This document shows, one piece after another, positions 31,444-31,566 of a stretch of DNA of 31,566 bases. The position numbers were made by a program, and so were the translations under genes. Origin of the DNA: Bordetella parapertussis (GTDB lineage: Bacteria > Pseudomonadota > Gammaproteobacteria > Burkholderiales > Burkholderiaceae_B); the NCBI GenBank assembly GCA_945903445.1, contig CAMDNZ010000038.1:1-31566 (forward strand), in the 5' to 3' direction. Below the pieces are notes generated by a model. The model was not told where the DNA came from and did no database searches. It saw only the letters and a program-made list of their open reading frames with translations. The stretch's first letter is position 1; each line of letters begins with the position of its first letter.

Positions 31444-31566
31444 CATTTTCGTTAACCTAGGGCAAGAGCCCTGAAAGGAAAAGTCAGAGATGAACATGGC
31501 CCAGAATCATAAGGTAATCCGAAACAAGATAGGGCTGCTGAAGCTAGCCGAGCAGCTGGACAATGT
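31420..31566 (+). mobile_element. Right copy of IS481-like insertion sequence (partial, 5' end only)
   Basis: Bases 31420-31563 are the exact reverse complement of 1-144. The tip TGTATTAGTC lies within the TPP-enzyme gene. A small hairpin AGGGC-AAGA-GCCCT precedes the transposase start. With the left copy it forms a long inverted repeat around 31.3 kb. The element continues past the window end. Confidence 0.82.
31490..31566 (+). CDS. IS481-like family transposase, N-terminal fragment
   Basis: This is the first 25 codons of the transposase in the right IS copy (MNMAQNHKVIRNKI...), identical to the left copy and reading out of the window. AAGGAAAAG precedes the ATG. The remainder is outside the window. 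Confidence 0.65.
   Translation, partial: MNMAQNHKVIRNKIGLLKLAEQLDN

Noticed and set aside
1..31566. Whole window considered as a composite transposon
   Set aside because: The flanking IS ends are inverted, but the segment contains ordinary chromosomal genes (pdxH, purU) and no target duplication can be seen, so transposition as a unit is not supported.

Overview
The window looks like a stretch of a betaproteobacterial chromosome, most likely Alcaligenaceae (Bordetella/Achromobacter-like). That placement is an inference from GC-rich housekeeping genes (macAB, an MFS transporter, chaC, pdxH, a flavin reductase, purU, a TPP enzyme) and an IS481-like insertion sequence. No rRNA or marker gene settles it. 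Both ends lie inside the same IS in opposite orientation: bases 1-144 are the exact reverse complement of 31420-31563. The window is therefore probably a contig bounded by a repeat.

Most of it (147-23101) is a type III secretion system (T3SS) of the Salmonella SPI-2 (Ssa) family, recognised gene by gene: needle SctF (SsaG-like), SsaE-like, SctD, SctC and SpiC/SsaB-like on one minus-strand operon; the SsrB-like regulator divergent from it; an SsrA-like hybrid kinase convergent with SsrB; then, reading down the minus strand, SsaM-like, SctV, SctN, SctO, SctP, SctQ, a break, SctR, SctS, SctT, SctU, a lytic transglycosylase and SsrA. An AraC-type regulator sits between ssaE and sctF, where Salmonella has its translocator/effector genes. 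SctI, SctJ, SctK, SctL, the SsaL gatekeeper and the translocators are not in the window. The left IS begins 2 bp after the sctF stop codon, where ssaH-L would be expected.

The most interesting region is 11737-17541. The normally continuous sctQ-sctR junction is opened by about 5.8 kb of lower-GC DNA. It carries two paralogous proteins of about 520 residues in convergent orientation and one small acidic CesT-type chaperone. Both large proteins keep a GHASI motif, an HISWWP motif and an ENCA-MVARM-KSGG motif. This suggests a circularly permuted papain-like (NlpC/P60-type) cysteine enzyme. They are good candidates for undescribed effectors of this T3SS. Between and around them lie non-coding, apparently decayed stretches with inverted repeats.

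To the right (23199-31443) are macB-macA (minus strand), a 439-bp intergenic region with nine tandem heptamers, and a plus-strand run MFS-chaC-pdxH-flavin reductase-purU-TPP enzyme. The last gene is cut by the right IS copy.

Expected working: SsrA/SsrB, and perhaps the AraC protein, switch on the structural operons. SctR-S-T-U-V form the export gate, SctN-O-Q the cytosolic ATPase/sorting complex, SctC-D rings, SctF the needle and SctP the length/switch control. SpiC- and SsaM-like proteins gate the translocator-to-effector switch. The CesT protein would deliver one or both large proteins.
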